64,000 bases of DNA from Synanceia verrucosa. Lineage: Eukaryota; Chordata; Actinopteri; Perciformes; Synanceiidae. Below, in pieces: positions 35,281 to 46,765 of the stretch (its first letter is position 1; every line of letters begins with the position of its first letter). The stretch is taken from the NCBI GenBank assembly GCA_029721515.1, contig CM056570.1, positions 3,232,533 through 3,296,532 on the forward strand, given 5' to 3'. Under the pieces are notes generated by a model. That model worked only from the letters and a program-made list of their open reading frames with translations. It was not told where the DNA came from and ran no database searches. Made by a program: the position numbers and the translations under genes.

Positions 35281-35757
35281 TTCACTACTTCCTGTCAGCT
35301 TTGTGATGTTAAAGAGCAGAAAAAAAAACATAGGATCTGGTCTGTCCTCCTTTTATTACAATAAGACCCTTTATTTTGAAATGATCTGGTGTCTGTCCTC
35401 CTTTTATTACAATAAGACCCTTTATTTTGAAATGATCTGGTGTCTGTCCTCCTTTTATTACAGTAAGGAGCTTTACTTTGAAATGATCTGGTGTCTGTCC
35501 TCCTTTTATTACAATAAGACCCTTTATTTTGAAATGATCTGGTGTCTGTCCTCCTTTTATTACAGTAAGGAGCTTTACTTTGAAATGATCTGGTGTCTGT
35601 CCTCCTTTTATTACAATAAGGAGCTTTACTTTGAAATGATCTGGTGTCTGTCCTCCTTTTATTACAATAAGGAGCTTTACTTTGAAATGATCTGGTGTCT
35701 GTCCTCCTTTTATTACAATAAGGAGCTTTATTTTGAAACGACCTGGTGTCTGTTACT
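35281..35757 (+). repeat. 51-bp minisatellite, array 1 (about 8 units)
   Basis: Flank TTCACTACTTCCTGTCAGCT at 35281, then from 35335 tandem 51-bp units with core GTCTGTCCTCCTTTTATTAC. Units differ as AATAAGACCC versus AATAAGGAGC types. Because 51 is a multiple of three, the whole array is open in frame; this is not coding evidence. Confidence 0.95.
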
Positions 35758-36590
35758 TAAGTGAGTAACTACCTTAACACTGTCCAATGCACAGTTTCAC
35801 TGTGTAAGCTTCACACCACAGAGAACATATTAAGAAAATAAAACAATGTGCATCAGCACTCTTTCCTCCTCCACCTTTATGTTTTTCTTCATGCTGAAGT
35901 TGGTTGTCTTGGACGCTGATGGGCACTTTTGCATTATAAGCTGTTTTTATCTCCATTCACTGGAAGCTGCCTGCACAGAGAAACTTACTCCATACTACAG
36001 TAAATATGACTTACTATGCTGAAGGTGAGCGAGGCGCTAACTGTAAAGCTAACACATTCATTCCCCCGACGTGCGGCAGATGTGGTGTGATCAGGACTTC
36101 ATGACAGGAAACGCATGCTTGAACTACACCTCTAATGCAACTGTGATGTTTCTGTCTGTTACACTGACATGTTACAGGAAAGTCAAAGTCCACATTAACG
36201 CTGCAGTCACCCTATTTCCCAAACACCCCCAGAGAATAAACACTATTAGCACTGTAAATATGCCGACGACAAGAGCTGCATGGCCATTTGGATGAATATC
36301 AGCCGCTGACCTTGTGACTGGACGACCGGCTCCTCGTCGTATTGCCTCTCTTTCCAACTCATCCATCCTTCTGTAAATGTGGTTGAGAGGCAGCGTCGCC
36401 GAGAGTGATACCTGTTAATTGCTTTGCAGATGCACTCTGGGGTCTAATTACAGCTCGTCCTGCATCACATGAAGATATGGAAACAGCATTATCTCTCAGA
36501 AGAACAAAAAAGCAGTTCTTCCTCCTGGGTTGAAGCTCATTTGTAAGTAAATGAAGGAATTGAGTCTAATTACAAAATATATTATTTATT
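35758..36590. other. Non-coding, nothing recognised
   Basis: No gene or shared repeat seen. Confidence 0.45.
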
Positions 36591-37116
36591 TTCAGATATT
36601 TGCTGGATTTATTTAGCAGATAAGATCTGATAAGATGTCCCCCCATGTGGAGTTTTGATTTTCAAATTTGGATGAATAATGTTTCACAAAGTTTATGAAA
36701 CCCATGACCAAAATAGTCACAAGAGAGATAATACAGAACTTCATTAATACTGAACAACATATTTTTACAAGAGATCGCTAAATTACAACAACATAAGAAT
36801 AAACAACTTAATAGAGATCCAGTGTATGAGTCCTTCCGGATTTTTGCTTTTAGACGTTTTACAGCAGAAAGTGCATGAAACCCAGGACCAAAAAAGTCAC
36901 AAGAGAAATTATTTTTGACTGAAATTCCTCAAAATAATTCAGTAAGCAATAAATACAAATTGTACAATCACAAGCATTAAAACCAGTGCCTCGGTGAATT
37001 AAAAAAAAAGTCAGAAATTGAATTAAATTTTCTTTTTTGACTGCAAAAATGATCAAACCATATAGTGAAATGAATTCTTCCCCTGTGGGTCCCCGGACCC
37101 CACTTTGAAAAACCAC
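36590..37116 (-). mobile_element. hAT-like element, one terminus recognisable
   Basis: The right end GACCCCACTTTGAAAAACCACTG is the reverse complement of the CAGTGG...TCAAAGTGGGGTC type terminus known from hAT elements. Two internal segments beginning ATGAAACCCA(T/G)GACCAAAA, at about 36697 and 36877, are direct repeats 180 bp apart. The opposite terminus was not found. Confidence 0.5.
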
Positions 37117-37495
37117 TGATTAGGTAACTTTATATGATGAGCATTTCAGCTGCATGAGTGATGCTAATAAATGGAGAGAAACTCTCCCTGCAGCTGGAGA
37201 TAGCGTTAGCATGCTAGTCTGAACTAGATGTTAATTAACATGCTAAAGACTCAGCTGCACGCATACTTAAAGAGGGGTCCCAACGCCTTTCAGACAGATA
37301 GTTAATGAACATGTGAACTATATTTTCACCACCGTCACTGTGCCAGATAATGAGCATCACCAGTAAACAACTCAGAGCTTCAGTAGTTCAACACAGACGA
37401 AGTTAGAAAGCAACACTGATCTGAAGTTTTACCACTGAAAGTCTAAAAGCTTAGCCTGTGTAAGTCATTGATAAACACCATAAATATTCATGATG
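37117..37495. other. Non-coding, nothing recognised
   Basis: No gene seen. Confidence 0.4.
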
Positions 37496-38290
37496 TTCAC
37501 TACTTCCTGTCAGCTTTGTGATGTTAAAGAGCAGAAAAGAGAGATCTGTCCTCCTTTTATTATAATGAGGAGCTTTACTTTGAAATGATCTGCTGTCTGT
37601 CCTCCATTTATTACAATGAGGAGCTTTACTTTGAAATGATCTGGTGTCTGTCCTCCTTTTATTATAATGAGGAGCTTTACTTTGAAATGATCTGCTGTCT
37701 GTCCTCCATTTATTACAATGAGGAGCTTTACTTTGAAATGATCTGGTGTCTGTCCTCCTTTTATTATAATGAGGAGCTTTACTTTGAAATGATCTGCTGT
37801 CTGTCCTCCTTTTATTACAATAAGGAGCTTTACTTTGAAATGATCTGCTGTCTGTCCTCCTTTTATTACAATAAGGAGCTTTATTTTGAAATGATCTGGT
37901 GTCTGTCCTCCTTTTATTACAATAAGGAGCTTTACTTTGAAATTATCTGCTGTCTGTCCTCCTTTTATTACAATAAGGAGCTTTACTTTGAAATTATCTG
38001 CTGTCTGTCCTCCTTTTATTACAATAAGGAGCTTTACTTTGAAATGATCTCGTGTCTGTCCTTTTATTATAATGAAAAGCTTTACTTTGAAATGATCTGC
38101 TGTCTGTCCTCCTTTTATTACAATAAGGAGCTTTATTTTGAAATGATCTGGTGTCTGTCCTCCTTTTATCACAATAAGGAGCTTTACTTTGAAATGATCT
38201 GCTGTTTGTCCTCCTTTTATTACAATAAGGAGCTTTACTTTGAAATGATCTGCTGTTTGTCTTCTTTTTATCACAATAAAGAGTTTTACT
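37496..38290 (+). repeat. 51-bp minisatellite, array 2 (about 15 units)
   Basis: Same flank and same unit as array 1, starting at 37543. The first four full units alternate between two types (TCTGCTGTC with CCATTTATTAC, and TCTGGTGTC with CCTTTTATTAT), forming a 102-bp higher-order repeat. One unit is 48 bp. Frames of 249 and 254 codons on opposite strands arise only from the period. Confidence 0.95.
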
Positions 38291-39589
38291 CCATATCTAC
38301 AGTGAAGCAGAAGTGTACTGCTGTCTTAAAGTGACTGTATGTACAGAGAAACAATGCTATAGAGAGGCAACCATGTTTACAAGTTTACTCTGTCACTTCC
38401 TGAGGAAGTAACACTACTTTTACTTTTAGTATAATATTCAATATACTCCGAGCTGTCACATTAACACCATACTGCAGTGCTGAGCCACTGACAAACACAT
38501 TTTTTTCCTTTTTAAGATGTGCTGAGCGTCTATTCACTGTGATTAAAAAAACAGTTCAGCTTCAACTTCTGTCGACGCAATCAGTCGCATAATTTCAACG
38601 AAACGCCTCAGTTATGCAGATGCTGCAGGTGCTCATGGCAATAAAATACAGGAGCAAACAATTCCTCTTGACCTGACACTCATCCGGTGACCAAAGACTT
38701 TTACTTTGGATTTTCCTGACTGACTCAGTTTCCTCCTCCTCCTCATCCCGAACCTGACAGAAGATAAACGGCGTCCCGATGCGAGACCATCCATCAGAAA
38801 AGTGGCAAACAACCGCTAACAGAAATCGTACATCTTTTAAATATGAATACCTTTGATTTATGCGTCTGTACTCCACGGATTAATGTGATTACAGTTATTA
38901 AACCTGCAGGAAAATGAGTTAGGGAAACTCCAGCTCGTGATCGCTTCAGCAGACGGCTTTTTAAACATCTTTCATAATCAGCTGCTTAGTACGGCGACAG
39001 GACAGGGATGTGCTCCCACACACTGATGCAGCAGATGGCTCATATTTGGCATGAAGCATTCAGTGACAGGAGGTAAATTAGAGAGTTGACATATTGGCAT
39101 TTAAATTGACGTGACTAATTGTAGACAACCTATGGCCTCAAAGGATAATCATTCAATAATCATATCACTCGTGATGTATGTGAAGTCAGGTCTGTTCTTT
39201 TATTCTGAAAAGCCCACACCCACTGTGGAAGAAAAATCCATTATTGGGTTACGTCTATAAAATGCCACTAACTCTGAACTAAACCTCTGCTAAACAGGCA
39301 ACAATACAAAAACATGGTATTTCATTTTGGAGGACGGCAACTCAAATTTTCACACAAGACAGTTTTTCAAAGTGTGTTGATAATGTACGTGAAATCTCAA
39401 ATACTACTAAAAAACTACTGTGCATCAAATTTTCTTCAGAAATTCATGTTCGCTTGAGGATAAAGTCTAACAATCATGGCGATCCCCTTTCACCAAACAC
39501 CACCATCAGTTTCTCTACGACTTCCTGCAGAGCCTCAGCTGCACTTTGTTTGGTGCTAGTTAGCATGCTAACAGGCAAAACCTGGACAG
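38291..39589. other. Non-coding, no gene seen
   Basis: Sequence near 39100 (GGCATTTAAATTGACGTGAC) has possible regulatory character, but nothing decisive. Confidence 0.4.
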
Positions 39590-39880
39590 TCCAGATGATA
39601 CCTCCCCATGATCCACCCTCATGCACATTTCTAAACATTTGCACTTTCTGTACAGTTCTTGCCTTCCTTTATCTGCCATATTGTACTGTTTTTACCACAT
39701 AATCAGAGATTTTTGCATATTTATTCTTAGCCACTTTATCATCTTTGGTTCTCATCTGTGCACTACGTTTGCATGTTTATAAGTATACATGTTGATGTTT
39801 ATATGTCTATCTGCGTCATGCACCAATTCACCAAGTTAAACTCCTTGTTTGTGCAAACTTACTTGGCAATAATTCTGCAC
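39590..39880 (+). mobile_element. LINE 3' tail (L2-like)
   Basis: CTGCACTTTCTGTACAG-like sequence, CATATTGTACTG and the end block CACCAAGTTAAACTCCTTGT followed by CTTGGCAATAATTCTG match the common fish LINE terminus. It is 5' truncated. Confidence 0.65.
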
Positions 39881-40194
39881 ACAGCATGCTAGCAGTGTCA
39901 CTGTGAGCATGTTAGCATGCTAGCTGCTGTTTCAAAGAGTCAGATTACAGTGTACAAGAAGCAGACTGTTTCCTCTCACTTTGTTAGTTTGGTTGATTTA
40001 GGGAATCAGACAAAAACAAATGCAGAGGTTGAGGAAACAAAAAAAGGTCTTCAGTTGTACGACAAAACTGCTGTTTCTTTTATCAAATTTTAAACTTGAT
40101 AAAGTCACTTTATCAGCAAATGTCTCATTTTGAAACTCTCACTTGGCAGCTTATAGTTTACTTATGTTTGAATACTTATGCTCCTGAATTTTTG

Positions 40195-40345
40195 TAGATT
40201 TTTTTGGTATATTGTTGTATTGCTTAGATTGTTGGTTTTTGCACTATATTGTGTTATTTTTCATTATTCTGCACTGTACTTATATTTTAAAAAGCTTTAA
40301 ATCTCCCTACTGTGTATGGCAACTGTTGTGAAAGAATTTTATCTT
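40195..40345 (+). mobile_element. LINE 3' tail
   Basis: TTGCACTATATTGTGTTATT, then ATTCTGCACTGTAC and the terminal AAAGAATTTTATCTTATCG resemble a diverged LINE 3' end. Confidence 0.5.
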
Positions 40346-40829
40346 ATCGATTTTACTTTTTAAACTACGCCACAGCATTTTATCTGAGAGTTTAATATTG
40401 ACGCTGATGGCTTTACGTTGTAGCTACATGAAAACCTGCCTCATTCAGAGGCTAAATGTATGGATGGAAGATGAGCAGAAAAGGCAGTAAAATAAAAAGT
40501 GAAGAGAAAATGAAGCATTTCTGCAGCTTCTGGTATAAATCATTGTCTGACAGAGAATCTTTGTTATTTTTATGATATTTTTAAACAGTAAAAATCACTC
40601 ACTTTTAGTTTTTTTTTTGACCTGACATGCTCAAAAATAGATATTTTCTTCAAGACTGAGTAATCATTTTGAACGTCTGCCGCTGTGTCGGTCGGTATGC
40701 AAATACAACTTCATTAGTTCTGGAGATCAGGAGATTGAGGTGAGTAGAGTGTGTTATAAAAGACTGGAAGCCAGATGACAGTCCCATTTCCTTTGAGACT
40801 TCCCTGTTCACTGTCTTCCATTATATTAA
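40346..40829. other. Non-coding, nothing recognised
   Basis: No gene or repeat recognised. Confidence 0.4.
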
Positions 40830-41215
40830 CCCAAATCAATTAGAGAAAGGCAGATGCTGCGGCAGGAAGTTGGGTGGGCATTTTTCAAACGTGGCAGGCT
40901 GGTCGTTCGAATCCAAACATGCCGTGCACGAGGGCACTGAAATCCTGTAATTGAGACATGCAACATTATGATCGCGAGCTGATTGAATATAATTAGCCGT
41001 GGCTTTGACTTTGTTTGCTCGCTTCCTTTAATTAAAAGATTTTTCCTTTCACGTTGTCGGAGGAGATTCACATTATGCAGGGATGTTTGAGTAGTGATTA
41101 GCCCTGTAAGGCCTACTGCGATAATTAATCGTCCAATCTTACAAAAGTGTGCCGTGGTTTCCAAGTGGCCTCTTCCCCTAATCTGCTGCAATGGCTGCAA
41201 ATAACTCAGCAGTGA
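40830..41215. promoter_or_regulatory. Candidate conserved non-coding element
   Basis: Dense in homeodomain-type cores: CTGTAATTGAG, TATAATTAGCCG, CTTTAATTAAAAG, GATAATTAATCG. It also has GATTGAAT and other regulatory-looking words in otherwise balanced sequence. It is stop-free on the minus strand for 124 codons with no protein likeness. The box-B-like GTTCGAATCC at 40910-40919 lacks a tRNA fold. Conservation was not tested. Confidence 0.35.
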
Positions 41216-41306
41216 TTCAACCCAGAACTAGTCATGAATAATGTTGACGTATTGACACATCCCTATGTTCAGTCATCATTGTTTCAGCGCAACGACCTTG
41301 ATTAGC

Positions 41307-42035
41307 AGGGGTGGGTACTGGCCTTTGTACTTTACGATACAATATGTATTGTGATACTTGAGTCACAATACGATACGTATTATGATACTTGAATCACAAT
41401 ACGATACGTGTTGTGATACTTGAGTCACAATGCAATATGTACTGTGATACTTGAGTCACCATACGATGTATTGCAATACTTGAGTCACGATACGATACGT
41501 ATTGTGATACTTGAGTCACAATACGATATGTGTTGCGATACATGAGTCATAATATGATACGTATTGCGATCCTTGAGTCACATTATGATACGTATTGTGA
41601 CACTTGAGTCACAATACGATACGTGTTGTGATACATGAGTCACAATATGGTATGTATTGTGATCCTTGAGTCACAATGCGATACATATTGTGATACTTGA
41701 GTCATGATACGATATGTATTGCAATACTTGAGTCACGATACCATATACAGTGATACTTGAGTCATGATACAATATTGTGATACTTGAGTCACCATACAAT
41801 ATGTATTGTGATACTTGCGAAAAGAGACAAAAGAGGCAAAGGAGGCTGAGGTAATGATGCTAATGAGATAACCGAATGTTGTTTGCACCTTGAACTATGA
41901 CTTGATATGATAGATTATTGCGATATTGTGCTATTGCATTATATTATGATATTCTACATACGTAGATCACTGAGAAATTTAAAATGCAACTTAAAATACA
42001 AGTTGTACAGTCTGTACATATATATGTATGTATAT
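41307..42035 (+). mobile_element. GGGTGGGTA-family element carrying the 31-bp array
   Basis: Begins AGGGGTGGGTACTGGCC, like 61871 (AGGGGTGGGTATGGGC). After the array it resumes with GATATTCTACATACG and CACTGAGAAATTTAAAATGC, as does 61970-62000. The expected right terminus is missing. It is the same transposon family as 61871-62191, with the inner unit multiplied. Confidence 0.7.
41331..41818 (+). repeat. 31-bp minisatellite, about 15 units, AP-1 sites
   Basis: The consensus unit contains ATACTTGAGTCACAATACGA followed by TACGTATTGTG. Eleven of fifteen or more units keep TTGAGTCA; others vary as ATGAGTCA or TTGAATCA, so almost all hold the AP-1 core TGAGTCA. CAATACG and CGTATTG, and TGTGA and TCACA, form nested inverted repeats in each unit. 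The period is close to three helical turns. Confidence 0.95.
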
Positions 42036-42039
42036 ATGT

Positions 42040-42300
42040 CACACCTCCATGTCTCAACTCCACTCCAGCGTCTCGACACGTCTCCTGCATTTCCACAGCT
42101 TTCTGTCTGAGCGCTGCTGCAGGTAAACAAGAAATGGGATGGAAGATACAGCAATATGAGGAGGACGCTTTTCCCACTTTTAAATGGCAATCTCAACTGT
42201 TATTTGAACAGATGCTGTGCAGATTGATGAAGATGGTCATGGTGCCCAGAGGATAAATACTGGAGAAGCCACTGTGAGGAAGTTTTAACACGAGACATAG
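42040..42300 (+). repeat. Dispersed repeat family F, copy 1
   Basis: Shares CTCAACTCCACTCCAGCGTC with 42875-42895, and GCTGCAGGTAAACAAGAA plus GCCCAGAGGATAAATACTGG with 43905-44070. The GCCCAGAGGATAAATA block is known to me from a common fish repeat. Class unknown. Confidence 0.55.
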
Positions 42301-42364
42301 CAGATGTCACTAAAGCTCAAAATACAGAACTTAACAAATGTGTCAGACCACCACCCAGTGTGAA

Positions 42365-42735
42365 GTGTTTGCCTCTAAATAAACAGTATTGCTGATTACC
42401 AGGATATTTTTAATATTTCTGTGATGGCTAATCCACCAGTATGTTCAAGCACTTTCATCAAAATCATATCTTTAATGTCAAATTTACTGTTTTAAAAACA
42501 AAACAAAAATCATTAGGAAAGCACCTTATTGTTATTAGTTGATTGAGATGTTCAATTATAGTTTCCTGTCATTCCTGAACAGAAAAATGTGTTTTAGTGG
42601 TTGTTTGTTATTCTGGATTCATTTCTGACTTCTCAGAGTATTCCAGTGTTCTGGATCAAATTTGGGTCTATAAAGGTGAATTCAGTTTCAATTCCTCACT
42701 TCTGTTCAAAACAGAACACGCCACTAATACACAAA
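42365..42735 (-). repeat. Dispersed repeat family E, copy 3
   Basis: Reverse complement of the 12950-13216 type, from AACAGTATTGCTGATTACCA through TTCTGGATTCATTTCTGACT. It extends further than copy 1 at the TTTGGGTCTATAAAGG side, shared with 30585-30610. Confidence 0.6.
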
Positions 42736-42849
42736 AATTGACCATGACTGGCTATGATAAAAAGCTAAACAACAGAGTGCTATAATCACCTGAACACCAC
42801 ATGACAGCGACAGCAGGCGTGACATGAGCTCATCCAGACCAGAAATAGA

Positions 42850-42950
42850 CGCCTCCATATATGAGTACACTTCCCCCTCAACTCCACTTCAGTGTCTTGA
42901 CATGTCTCCTGCGTTTCCACGGCTTCCTGTCTTCCTGCTGTGAATATTAA
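42850..42950 (+). repeat. Dispersed repeat family F, fragment
   Basis: CTCAACTCCACTTCAGTGTC and CGTTTCCACGGCTTCCTGTC match 42055-42110. Confidence 0.5.
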
Positions 42951-43879
42951 GTCTGTCTCTGTGGCGGTGAGGCCTCGTCCTTGCAGAGCAGAGCACACTC
43001 CATCCCTGACAAGGCGCTCTGCTTTTATCACCTGATGCAGTGAGAGCCAAATGAGGGCTCGGCCATGTTCAGCCATTTATCATCCGCGATCGGCGAGCAG
43101 CCACGGGGGCAGAAAGGACCTTGGCTGGGTTGTTCGCTCCCACCCCCCCTCTGCCATTTGTTCTTAAAGTCGACCAGGTTTAGTGTCGCTGTGGTCTGCT
43201 GCATTCACCGCAGGGAAAACAAGCATCAGCAGGGTGGCTTTGTTTACACGCTGCATGGCTTTTTCCTTTTTTTTTTTTTTTTTTTTTACTGTATCCTGCA
43301 TAAAATACTCGCTTCAAGGTAAAAGAGACGATAAATGACGAATGTGGTGAATATGGTTAGGGGAGCGTTAAATGGGGCTGCTTATTTATTTTCCTCCCGT
43401 TCTGTTTGAAAGGCGTTCAGCTGAGAAATGTCTCTGTCTTATAATGAACGCAGAAGTCTGTGTACAGCACAGAAAGTTATCAGCAAGCGTCGTTTGACAA
43501 GCGACGGGCGCTGTTTTGTGCAATGTTCTATACCCTTAAGTTTCACTAGATGAATAACTGCATGAAGCTCCGGGAACATATTGATGAATGTGTGCAGAAA
43601 AAGGCGGCGGTTTGCTGAGCTTGAACAAAGAGGAGGGTGGGAAGGTAAACTGAAATGGTTTCCCTCAAATTTTCCTAAAATAAGGGGGTGTGTTCCCCCA
43701 TATTTGTGTTAACCAGAGGGCTGCTTTTCCCTTTCATCCACCTTGTTTTGCACTACAGGCCCACTCCCTTTGTAATAGCTTGTTTGGACTGACGCACTCC
43801 CAAACCGTATATTTGCTCCGTCCAGTCATTTTTATTCACTACAGCAGGGTCGCGCTCAACGCCCACTTTCACTATTTCC
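42951..43879. other. Non-coding, with a T run at about 43267-43288
   Basis: No gene seen. The T run is not adjacent to any recognised retroelement. Confidence 0.4.
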
Positions 43880-44115
43880 TGAGCGTACTCTGGAGGATAC
43901 GCTGCTGTAGGTAAACAAGAAGTAGGATGGAGGAACAGCATCTAAAATACTGCAATTTATCAGCCGTGCTGGGCTCTGAGGAGGAGCTTTTTTCTACTTT
44001 TAAATGTCAATTTTCAAACAAATAGTGTGCAATTTGGTGAAGATATTCATGTTGCCCAGAGGATAAATACTGGAGGTGCCACAGTGAGGCAGTTTCAACA
44101 CTGGATATTTTACAA
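43880..44115 (+). repeat. Dispersed repeat family F, copy 2
   Basis: GCTGCTGTAGGTAAACAAGA, CTTTTAAATGTCAATTTTCA and GCCCAGAGGATAAATACTGG align with 42110-42290. Confidence 0.55.
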
Positions 44116-44205
44116 GGAAAGATGACGCACAATATACTGTATGTAGAGCGTTTAGTTTGAAGTTTAACATTAGAAAGCTTCAAGGCAAGGCTGCAGTTTT
44201 CCTCT

Positions 44206-44492
44206 TTAACTCACTGAGTGCCAGACGTTTTAAACACAAAGTACCTTGTTCCAGTGTTTTTTTTTCCCCATTTTGAGTCATATTTCTAGACCCACAGAAT
44301 ATTTTGTACTATGACTCTGAAAACACTGAATAGCTCAAATGAAAGAAGAGACTATTTCATCATGAAAAAAAAATTATACATTTTTATCAGAGGTAGAGTA
44401 GAAAACCACTTTGACGTATTATTACGTCAATAGCACTCAAGCGTTGGATTTTTAATGACGTCAAAACACATCAATGGCACTCAAAGAGTTAA
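44206..44492 (-). mobile_element. TTAA MITE, copy 9, internally deleted
   Basis: TTAA on both sides (44206-44209 and 44489-44492) with ends CTCACTGAGTGCCAG and TGGCACTCAAAGAG. About 200 bp of interior are missing. It keeps the subterminal GCACTCAAGCGTTGG and palindromic TGACGTATTATTACGTCA, and a CRE-like TGACGTCA. Confidence 0.9.
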
Positions 44493-46299
44493 CTGTAACG
44501 TCCATCATCAGACTACATGCAGCTGATACACAAAAATAACTAAATTAAATCCCAATATCACCCCGTTAACAGGATTCATTTCAAAATTCTCCAAATATTT
44601 TACAAAATTTCTGTGTAACCTGACTTTTAAGTGTGTTTAACCTTTCTAATTTTAGTTTCAATGTTCTTTGTTTTGAAACAGCTTTGTTCTTTGTTTTTGT
44701 CATGTATTGTCATTGTGTAAATATTTGTGTTTGTGCATTTAGGTGCAAATCCAGTTTAAATGGGTTTTACTTCTGTCATCAAAAGCTGAACCGCAGTGGT
44801 TGTTGTTGATAAGAGCTATAATCAGCGTCGGTATGACAAACCTGATGAATATTAACGACTTCAGTGATGGTCTGACTTTTCTTTTCAGGTTGGATTTTGA
44901 GTGAAATGTCTCTAAAACTATCAAATGGACTGAGATGATCAGTTCCTCGCACATTTCTTACTGCTTTATTAAACCTTTCACAGAGCGACGTCCTCATTCT
45001 CTGCAGGTTCGTCACGTTTCACGAGCGATTGTTTTTCATATTGTGACACTGTATTTTCATATAACGCCATTACCAAAAAAAAAAAAATATATAGCTTCAA
45101 TGTTTAATTCATTGAATTCATTTCAGATAAGTGTCATTAACAGCAGCCTTTGTGAAATGAGTTTTGCACATGTTCAACTTTTGTTTCCTCTTGTCTGTAC
45201 AGAACAAGCAGAAAATGTAAAATTATTATTAATATCTTAATATAATTGGTATTTGTTTTAGTAAATACAAATCAAAGTTCAAATAGGTGCTCATAAATTT
45301 CCAGATGTGAAGTTTATTCGAAGGCTTGTGAAACTTTTCCATTGATTATTCACTGACTTTGTTTACTCTTGTGTTTTGCTGATGCGCTTTACATTGTGCC
45401 CGTTTTGAATTAGAATAACAAAAGCCACATGATTTATTCCTGCTTTCCTTTGTGCTGCTCTCTTTTCTCCGACCTGTCTCCGGGAAAGACGAGTGATGCA
45501 ACGTCCTGATATCAACATCTGTGCCTCGATGATGGCGGCGCTGCCCAGATAAGATGCTCACAAATGTTCAGAGGAGGGCTGTACTGCAGGGAAGATATGG
45601 AGCACCGGCAGATAAAGAGAATAGCATGAATGGTTGTAGTGACTTTACAATGACCTGGACTGATATGAGGCAGCACAGGACCTACCGAGACCCACCGCTG
45701 TATCCGCACTGAGGACACTGTCTGCTCGAAACCTTTGACTTATTCCTTTGTGTTCGCGCTACGGTGAGTCTTTCCCTCAAAATGTCAGCCACATGCTGTT
45801 TGGCAGGGATTTGGATGTGTTACACAACGCTCATTCCACCTAAAACAGGTGTCAAAGCAGAAAAAATGCACATAAACACACGCATACATTATTTCCACCT
45901 GGAGGTTTCCACCAGAATAAAAGGCCAAACTCTGCTTTTATCACATGAGTTTATAAATTGAAAGCAGCGATGGCCAGCTCCAGTCCAAGTCAATGCATTT
46001 TGTAGCTCCTCAAAACAGCACTTTGCACGCAAATCAAGCAAGGTTAGCTCATACATGTACATGTGTGTGGTTAAATCACTGGGAAAGTTTCTGCGCTCTT
46101 GAAATCAGGCTTTTCAGTAAATAGAGTGGCCAAAATCCACAGAACTGCCAGCACACAGACAGTTAAAAAGCACAAGAGGCTCTGCGGATACAAAAAATGT
46201 GTTTATATGCAACTAGAATTACAGCCAGACAGTTACAGTCTGTCCAAAAATGTCATAATTAGCATACAAATTATTGAGTTGTGGCCAAAAAACTGTTTT
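44493..46299. other. Non-coding, nothing recognised
   Basis: An A run at about 45077-45088 and short shadow frames only. Confidence 0.4.
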
Positions 46300-46480
46300 G
46301 TGAGGTCGCAGTGACCTTGACCTTTTGAACGCCAAATTTTAATCAGTTGTGGATGTAATGAAATTGCCTCCAGGCTTTTCTGAGATATTGCTTTCACAAG
46401 AAGTCACAGTGACCTTGACCTTTGGCTAAAATCCAATCAATTCATCCCCGAGTCCAAGAGGAAGTTTTTGGCAAATCTGA
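46300..46480 (+). repeat. Fish repeat with nuclear-receptor half-sites, two units of about 98 bp
   Basis: GTGACCTTGACCTTT occurs at 46311 and 46409. Each includes TGACCTTGA, the reverse complement of TCAAGGTCA (ERR/SF-1-type extended half-site). The first is preceded by AGGTCGCAG, giving one mismatch to the estrogen-response palindrome. The surrounding TTCATCCCCGAGTCCAAG and GAGGAAATTCCCTCC match a repeat common in fish genomes. Confidence 0.65.
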
Positions 46481-46639
46481 GGAAATTCCCTCCAAAAAAA
46501 GCAAAATAAAATGACATAAAAAACAAACAAACAACCGCAGATGTACCAACGTACAATCACAAAAATATTCATCCAATCACTGAAGCTCCTGTGGAAATAA
46601 AGGCTCCATTTATGGTATAAAGTAAGAGGACAGAGCTTG

Positions 46640-46765
46640 AGTAGGGGTGGAAAAAAAATATTGATATGGCAAAATATCACAATACTTTTTCTTCTGATAT
46701 AATATAGATTTTTTAGTTTCTTAATATTGATTTTTTTCCCCACAAAAAAGTAATGTTTTGGGCCA
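46640..46765 (+). mobile_element. Fragment of the GGGTGGGTA/GGGCTGGGTA family
   Basis: AGGGGTGGAAAAAAAATATT, then AATACTTTTTCTTCTGATAT and ATATTGATTTTTTTCCCCAC match parts of 4250-4310, the reverse of 4650-4695, and 62090-62190. Confidence 0.5.

Noticed and set aside
35303..35764. 153-codon open frame
   Set aside because: Same 51-bp array artefact.
37510..38334. Open frames of 254 codons (minus) and 249 codons (plus)
   Set aside because: They arise because the 51-bp minisatellite unit is a multiple of three with no stop in these frames. Frames are open on both strands at once and contain only the repeat.
40900..40930. tRNA gene or SINE box B (GTTCGAATCC)
   Set aside because: No pairing T-stem, no box A at the right distance and no cloverleaf.
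40826..41200. 124-codon minus-strand frame as a gene
   Set aside because: Sequence is full of TAATTA-type words and translates without protein character; better explained as possible regulatory DNA.
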